A stretch of 8,281 nt of DNA. It comes from Pseudomonadota bacterium (lineage in GTDB: Bacteria; Pseudomonadota; Alphaproteobacteria; Micavibrionales; UBA2020). The stretch is from assembly GCA_023444705.1 (NCBI GenBank), contig JAEXMB010000004.1, positions 1 through 8,281 on the forward strand, written 5' to 3'. The position numbers and the translations under genes were made by a program. A model generated the notes under the pieces. The model was not told the DNA's origin and did no database searches. It saw only the letters and a program-made list of their open reading frames with translations. Numbering within the stretch: the first letter of the stretch is position 1; every line of letters begins with the position of its first letter. Below, in pieces: positions 4,368 to 8,281 of the stretch.

Positions 4368-5537
4368 ATGAACGCTTTGGCAAAACTCAAGGAACACCAT
4401 GACGAGGCCAAAACGTGGCGCCGTCACCTGCATGCCAATCCCGAAACCTCGTTTGAGGAAGTCAAAACATCGCAATACGTCGTCGACCTGCTGACGTCAT
4501 GGGGGATCGAGGTTCATCGCGGTCTTGCCAAGACCGGCGTCGTCGGCGTCATCAAGGGCAACAAGCCGGGGACGAAATCCATCGGTCTGCGCGCAGATAT
4601 GGACGCGCTCGACATCTACGAGGAAACCAACGCGCCGTACCGCTCAACCGTCGAGGGTAAAATGCACGCCTGCGGCCATGACGGCCACACGGCCACATTG
4701 CTGCTGGCCGCCAAATACCTTGCCGAACACCGCGATTTCGCGGGCACGGTCGTGCTGATCTTCCAGCCGGCAGAAGAAGGCGGCGGTGGCGGTGACATCA
4801 TGGTCAAGGAAGGCCTGTTCGACAAATTCCCCTGCGACGCCGTTTACGGCATGCACAACTGGCCCTATCTGCCCGAGGGTGTGTTCTCGGTATCGTCGGG
4901 CGCCATCACGGCGTCGACCGACGAATTCAAGATCAAGGTCACAGGCAAAGGCGGCCATGCCGCATTCCCGCATGTCTGCATCGACCCGATCGTGATCGGT
5001 TCGCACATCGTGACCGCGCTGCAAACCCTTATCAGCCGCGTCGCCAATCCGGCCGAGATGGGCGTGGTCAGCGTTACCAAGTTTCAGGCGGGCACAGGTG
5101 CCTATAACATCATTCCTGAAACGATCGAGATGGGCGGCACCGTGCGCACCACATCGCCCGCCTTGCGCGAAAAGCTGGAAAAGGGGATCCGCACCCTGAC
5201 CAAGACCATCGCGACCTCGATGGGTGGCGATGCCGATATCGATTGGCGCTACGGCTATCCGTCGACCGTCAATACCGAGGCCGAGACGAACTTCGCGCGC
5301 TCCGTCGCCATTGATCTGGTGGGTAAGGACAAGGTCGAGGATTTCGTGCCGACGATGGGCGGGGAGGATTTCGCCTATATGCTGCAAAAACGTCCGGGCT
5401 GCTATATCGCCCTTGGTACCGCCAAGGACGAAAATACCCCCGGCCTGCACAACCCCAAATTCGATTTCAACGATGACATCCTGCCGCTGGCGGCATCCTA
5501 CTGGGTGCGCCTGACGGAAAAATACCTCAACGGCTGA
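4368..5537 (+). CDS. M20-family metallo-amidohydrolase (hippurate hydrolase / N-acyl-amino-acid amidohydrolase type)
   Basis: Cytosolic two-metal hydrolase that cleaves an N-acyl group from an amino acid or similar amide. At 389 residues it is full length. Metal and catalytic motifs are all present in order: RRHLHANPE (18-26), RADMDAL (75-81), HACGHDGHTA (100-109) with ligands C102 and H104, QPAEEGGGG (133-141) with catalytic E136 and ligand E137, MHNWP (162-166) with ligand H163, the lid-domain GKGGHAAFP (193-201), NIIPE (247-251), MGGEDFAYML (330-339), and LHNPKFDFND (360-369) with ligand H361. The cysteine ligand marks the HipO/IAA-amino-acid hydrolase subgroup. The start ATG has GGGAG 7 nt upstream. 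The gene is preceded by its own promoter and converges with phaZ, whose stop is 9 bases away. The exact substrate (hippurate, other acyl amino acids, or peptidoglycan-derived amides) cannot be read from the sequence. Confidence 0.93.
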   Translation: MNALAKLKEHHDEAKTWRRHLHANPETSFEEVKTSQYVVDLLTSWGIEVHRGLAKTGVVGVIKGNKPGTKSIGLRADMDALDIYEETNAPYRSTVEGKMHACGHDGHTATLLLAAKYLAEHRDFAGTVVLIFQPAEEGGGGGDIMVKEGLFDKFPCDAVYGMHNWPYLPEGVFSVSSGAITASTDEFKIKVTGKGGHAAFPHVCIDPIVIGSHIVTALQTLISRVANPAEMGVVSVTKFQAGTGAYNIIPETIEMGGTVRTTSPALREKLEKGIRTLTKTIATSMGGDADIDWRYGYPSTVNTEAETNFARSVAIDLVGKDKVEDFVPTMGGEDFAYMLQKRPGCYIALGTAKDENTPGLHNPKFDFNDDILPLAASYWVRLTEKYLNG

Positions 5538-5546
5538 CCGTTGGCG

Positions 5547-6914
5547 TTATTGCAGGTGAGGTGATTTTTTGCCGCCTGCACCCGCGGGCCATTGCTTGGG
5601 CGTGACGGCCTTGGCATTGGCGGGCGGGGCGTCGTATTTCAAACCGCGCTGCTGGCCGATATGGCGGATAAAGCCCACGACGTTGGGGGCGATGCTCTCG
5701 CGCCATTTGCTGCCGCTGAAAATGCCGTAATGGCCGACATTTTCCTGCAGCAGGTGGAATTTCTGGTCTGCCTTGAGCCCTGACAGATGCGCATGCACGG
5801 CGGCAGTCTGGCCAGGTGCGGAAATATCGTCGTTTTCGCCCTCGATGGTCAGGATGGCGGTCTTGCCGATCTTGCCAAGGTCAACAGCTTTGCCTTCGTG
5901 CGTCATGTTGCCATCGGGCAGGTCCTGGCGGATGAACACGCGCTCCACGGTATCAAGATAGAATTTGGCGGGCAGGTCGCAGACGGCGAAGTAGTCGTCG
6001 TAGAAGTCTTTAATTTTATCGGCCTTGTCATGGTCGCCCTGATAAGCGTGCTTGAACAGGTCCTGATGCGATTGCGCGTGCTTTTCAGGGTTCATCGATA
6101 CAAAGCTCGCCAGTTGCAAAAAGCCCGGATAGACGAAACGCCCCACGCCCGGATAGCGCGCGGGCACGCGGCCGATCATGTTCTGCGAAAACCAGTTGAT
6201 CGAATGCTGGTGGGCGAATTCGGTGACTTCGGTTTCCGCCGCGCGCACATCCACAGGGCCGCCCATCAGGGTGAGGGATGCAGGTTGCACGGGCGATTTC
6301 TCGTCGGCAAGACGTGCCACGGCGGCAAGGCTTGGCACCGTCGGCTGGCAAACAGCGATCATATGCACGTCACTGCCGATATGGGCGATGAATTCCTTGA
6401 GGTAGCTGACATAGTCGTCAAAGCTGAATTCGCCGTCTTTCATCGGCACCAGTTTGGCGTCGATCCAGTCGGTGATATAGACGTCGTGCGCGGGCAGCAG
6501 TTGCTTGACCGTATCGCGCAACAGCGTGGCGTGGTGGCCCGACATCGGTGCCACGACCAGCACCTTGGGATCGTTACGCTTGGTCTTGCGCGTAAAATGC
6601 AGCAGGTTGGCGAAGGGTTTTTTCAGTGCGATGTCTTCATGCACGGCGACAGTGTCGTCGCCGATATGGGTGCTATGCAGGCCGAAGTCGGGCTTGCCGT
6701 ATTCCTTGGACATGCGGCTGGTCAGCTCGCGGCTGGCGGCGATCAGCTTGTGCGCTTCTGCCGTCAGGGGGGAAGGGGTGAGGCCGTAGGCCGATGATGT
6801 TTGCAGCAGGGAGCTTTGAAACGACAGTGCCAGCGACATCATGCCAAAGTACGCACGCAGACCCTGATTTTGCCATTCATGCATGGCATACATAATCGGG
6901 TTATAGACTTTCAT
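5547..6914 (-). CDS. phaZ: Intracellular poly(3-hydroxybutyrate) depolymerase
   Basis: Alpha/beta-hydrolase that degrades the PHB storage polymer inside the cell. At 455 residues it is slightly longer than the usual roughly 400-430, through a Pro/Ala/Lys-rich tail after about 425. No secretion signal is evident, as expected. The nucleophile elbow VCQPTVPS (188-195) uses C189, the cysteine nucleophile characteristic of intracellular PhaZ. The acidic residue is D362 or D363 in EGENDDISAPGQT (358-370), and the histidine is H395 in ENVGHYGIFSG (391-401). PMSGHHATLLRDTV (123-136) forms the usual oxyanion-side loop. The ATG at 6912-6914 has AGGGG 11 nt upstream. It stands alone: upstream is a 140-nt gap with two inverted repeats, downstream is the convergent amidohydrolase gene. 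No PHB synthase gene is in the window. Confidence 0.92.
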   Translation of the reverse strand: MKVYNPIMYAMHEWQNQGLRAYFGMMSLALSFQSSLLQTSSAYGLTPSPLTAEAHKLIAASRELTSRMSKEYGKPDFGLHSTHIGDDTVAVHEDIALKKPFANLLHFTRKTKRNDPKVLVVAPMSGHHATLLRDTVKQLLPAHDVYITDWIDAKLVPMKDGEFSFDDYVSYLKEFIAHIGSDVHMIAVCQPTVPSLAAVARLADEKSPVQPASLTLMGGPVDVRAAETEVTEFAHQHSINWFSQNMIGRVPARYPGVGRFVYPGFLQLASFVSMNPEKHAQSHQDLFKHAYQGDHDKADKIKDFYDDYFAVCDLPAKFYLDTVERVFIRQDLPDGNMTHEGKAVDLGKIGKTAILTIEGENDDISAPGQTAAVHAHLSGLKADQKFHLLQENVGHYGIFSGSKWRESIAPNVVGFIRHIGQQRGLKYDAPPANAKAVTPKQWPAGAGGKKSPHLQ

Positions 6915-6938
6915 TGTATGGCGATCCCCTGTTGCCGG

Positions 6939-6995
6939 TGCCGCATCGCGGCAGATTCCCTCTGTTCAAAAATAAAACATCTTTCTTAAGAACAG
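6939..6995 (-). repeat. Inverted repeats in the phaZ leader
   Basis: Two dyads lie in the 140-nt gap before phaZ. TGCCGC (6939-6944) and GCGGCA (6948-6953) form a tight hairpin with a 3-nt loop, ending 25 nt before the start codon. CTGTTC (6962-6967) and GAACAG (6990-6995) are matched arms 22 nt apart around AT-rich sequence. No convincing -35/-10 pair was found in the gap. The dyads could be regulator sites or leader structure; neither has a known match. Confidence 0.35.
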
Positions 6996-7054
6996 TTTAG
7001 CATTTTTGCGCGATGCAGCATAGCGCAGTGAAAATACGCTGCTATTTCAGATGG

Positions 7055-7309
7055 TTAAGCCGCCTGTAATTTGTGCGCAATGGCCAGCAGGATTTTGGCG
7101 CGGATCATGGGATGGGGCAGGTTCGCGCCTGCGAGCCAGCGGTCAAAGCTGGCGGGGCCGATCTCCATCTCTTGTTGCAGAAAAGATGGGTCAAAGCCAT
7201 GTTCGCTTGTCGCGCGATAACAGCACTCGGCGAAATCGGCATCGGTGATGTGATCGCCGCGCTGTGCCACGGCCATCAGGTGGGTGCAAAATTGCGCGCG
7301 CGGTGTCAT
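7055..7309 (-). CDS. Small protein with helix-turn-helix-like C-terminal half, coupled to phhA
   Basis: Protein of 84 residues that I cannot assign to a named family. Residues 43-67 (FLQQEMEIG...FDRWLAGANLPHP) read like an XRE/Cro-type helix-turn-helix followed by R70-x-K-ILLAIAHKL. The pattern of W58-L-x-G with LP three to four residues later is common at the end of the recognition helix in such domains. Residues 1-42 are probably helical and contain a Cys pair (C29-C30). The start ATG overlaps the phhA stop as ATGA, and AAGG abuts it without spacing, so translation most likely depends on ribosomes finishing phhA. Position and coupling suggest a partner or regulator of phenylalanine hydroxylase; this is inference. 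Its reality is supported by the overlap and the full use of the gap. Confidence 0.65.
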   Translation of the reverse strand: MTPRAQFCTHLMAVAQRGDHITDADFAECCYRATSEHGFDPSFLQQEMEIGPASFDRWLAGANLPHPMIRAKILLAIAHKLQAA

Positions 7310-8244
7310 CCTTGCTGGCGTGCCTTGGCGCGGCGTTCCTCGCGGCGCTTGTCAGCCTCGACGGCATAGGCGCCCGTGCCTTTGTGATAGACTTTATCGG
7401 TCGGCAGCAGGGTGCCGGCTTCGTATTCCGGCGCACCGTTCAGTTCACTGTAGATACCTGTGAAATCGGCCAGCGTGTCGTTGAACAGTTGCTCGAAGCT
7501 GTCGATGACGAAATAGTTGTCTTGAAAATCGTCGATCTGGAAGTGTGTTTGCAACACGCGCTTGAGGTCAAAGCCGATGCGGTGGGGGCTGTCGCTTTCA
7601 AGCGCGAAAACCGTTTCGGTCGGCGACGACAGAATGCCGGCACCGTAAATGCGCAGGCCGTCGGCCTCTTTGATCAGGCCGAATTCGACGGTGTACCAGT
7701 ACAGACGCGCGAGCTTGTCGATGGTGCCGAGCTTGGCCGCCTTCAGGCCGCCCTTGCCGTATTCTTCCATGTACTTGGCAAACGTGGGGTCGGCCAGCAA
7801 TGGCACGTGGCCAAAGACATCGTGGAACACGTCGGGTTCCTGAATGTAGTCGAGCTGTTCCATCGTGCGGATGAAGTTGCCCGAGGGAAAGCGGCGGTTG
7901 GCGAGCAACTCGAAAAACGGCTCGTCGGGGATCAGGCCTGGCACGGCGACAACCTGCCAGCCGGTGCGCTCCAGCAGGATTTTATTGATGTCGGTGAAAT
8001 CGGGAATGCGGTCCTGATTGATGTTGAGGTCATGCAGGCTTTGCATGAACTGGCCGATGGCGCGGCCGGGCAGCACGTCAAGCTGGCGCTTGTAGAGCGC
8101 CTTCCACACGGCGTGGTCTTCATCGGTGTATTGCGCCTGCGGCACGGTGAAGAAATCAAGGTTGCCGGGCAGCCAGCCAGTGGGATCGGTGTAGTGATAG
8201 GCGGTCGAAATGCCGCGGTCTTCTTTTTTCGGTGCGTCGGTCAT
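7306..8244 (-). CDS. phhA: Phenylalanine 4-monooxygenase (phenylalanine hydroxylase)
   Basis: Non-haem iron enzyme that hydroxylates phenylalanine to tyrosine with O2 and tetrahydropterin, the entry to phenylalanine breakdown or a route to tyrosine. It has 312 residues, close to bacterial PhhA (about 260-300), with a charged tail of Arg/Lys/Glu from 299. The iron ligands are H141 and H146 in FHDVFGHVPLL (140-150) and E187 in YWYTVEFGL (182-190), aligned with H138, H143 and E184 of the Chromobacterium enzyme. GAGILSSPTE (201-210) is another family block. There is no N-terminal ACT regulatory domain, as usual in bacteria. The ATG at 8242-8244 has AAGGGAG 8 nt upstream. The gene ends by overlapping the small HTH-like gene. 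The pterin recycling gene phhB is not in the window, and only 37 bases upstream are visible. Confidence 0.96.
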   Translation of the reverse strand: MTDAPKKEDRGISTAYHYTDPTGWLPGNLDFFTVPQAQYTDEDHAVWKALYKRQLDVLPGRAIGQFMQSLHDLNINQDRIPDFTDINKILLERTGWQVVAVPGLIPDEPFFELLANRRFPSGNFIRTMEQLDYIQEPDVFHDVFGHVPLLADPTFAKYMEEYGKGGLKAAKLGTIDKLARLYWYTVEFGLIKEADGLRIYGAGILSSPTETVFALESDSPHRIGFDLKRVLQTHFQIDDFQDNYFVIDSFEQLFNDTLADFTGIYSELNGAPEYEAGTLLPTDKVYHKGTGAYAVEADKRREERRAKARQQG

Positions 8245-8281
8245 CTCAGGCTCTCCCTTTCAAAAAGACGGGGCGGTGGTG

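Noticed and set aside
4644..5450. A 268-codon open frame on the minus strand inside the amidohydrolase gene
   Set aside because: It lies antisense to a gene with every catalytic motif intact and has no recognisable domain or ribosome binding site.
5787..6797. A 336-codon open frame on the plus strand inside phaZ
   Set aside because: It is an antisense shadow of phaZ, with composition driven by the opposite strand's codon use.
1..8281. Mobile elements, CRISPR arrays, tRNA or rRNA genes, defence or toxin-antitoxin systems
   Set aside because: I saw no transposase or integrase, repeat-spacer pattern, terminal inverted repeats or structural RNA signature. The content is housekeeping and metabolic.

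Overview
The window looks like ordinary core chromosome of an alphaproteobacterium. The evidence is the separate ATP synthase F0 operon in the order atpI-atpB-atpE-atpF' (second b-type subunit, b'), a subunit c with the GRNP loop, intracellular poly-3-hydroxybutyrate (PHB) depolymerase, bacterial phenylalanine hydroxylase, and GC-rich coding sequence with short, more AT-rich gaps. I cannot name the genus. There is no phage, transposon, CRISPR or rRNA/tRNA signal. No gap between genes exceeds 300 bases.

Layout. Positions 1-2018 (minus strand) hold the F0 operon: atpI (1665-2018), atpB (930-1658, GTG start), atpE (640-867) and the start of atpF' (537 to beyond the left edge). A promoter candidate lies at 2056-2084. 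The operon carries two non-coding elements that could help set subunit stoichiometry: a 35-nt G-free leader before atpE and a strong hairpin after it. Positions 2189-2640 (plus) hold a guanidinium exporter of the SMR family (gdx/sugE). Its leader resembles, but does not fully match, a guanidine-II (mini-ykkC) riboswitch. Positions 2637-3218 (minus) encode a lipoprotein with a possible BamE/SmpA-like domain; its stop codon and that of gdx share one CTAG. Positions 3492-4241 (plus) encode a GNAT-like protein of unknown substrate, followed by a strong intrinsic terminator whose downstream arm doubles as the -35 box of the next promoter. Positions 4368-5537 (plus) encode an M20 metallo-amidohydrolase of the hippurate hydrolase type. 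It converges with phaZ (5547-6914, minus). Positions 7055-8244 (minus) hold phhA and, overlapping its end by ATGA, a small helix-turn-helix-like protein.

How they fit together. The ATP synthase genes form one complex. PhaZ, PhhA and the amidohydrolase suggest a heterotroph that stores PHB and breaks down aromatic or acylated amino acids, but they are separate transcription units with no sign of being one pathway. The less ordinary parts are the gdx leader RNA, the gene coupled to phhA, the GNAT-like orphan, and the long signal-peptide-bearing N-terminus of subunit b'.
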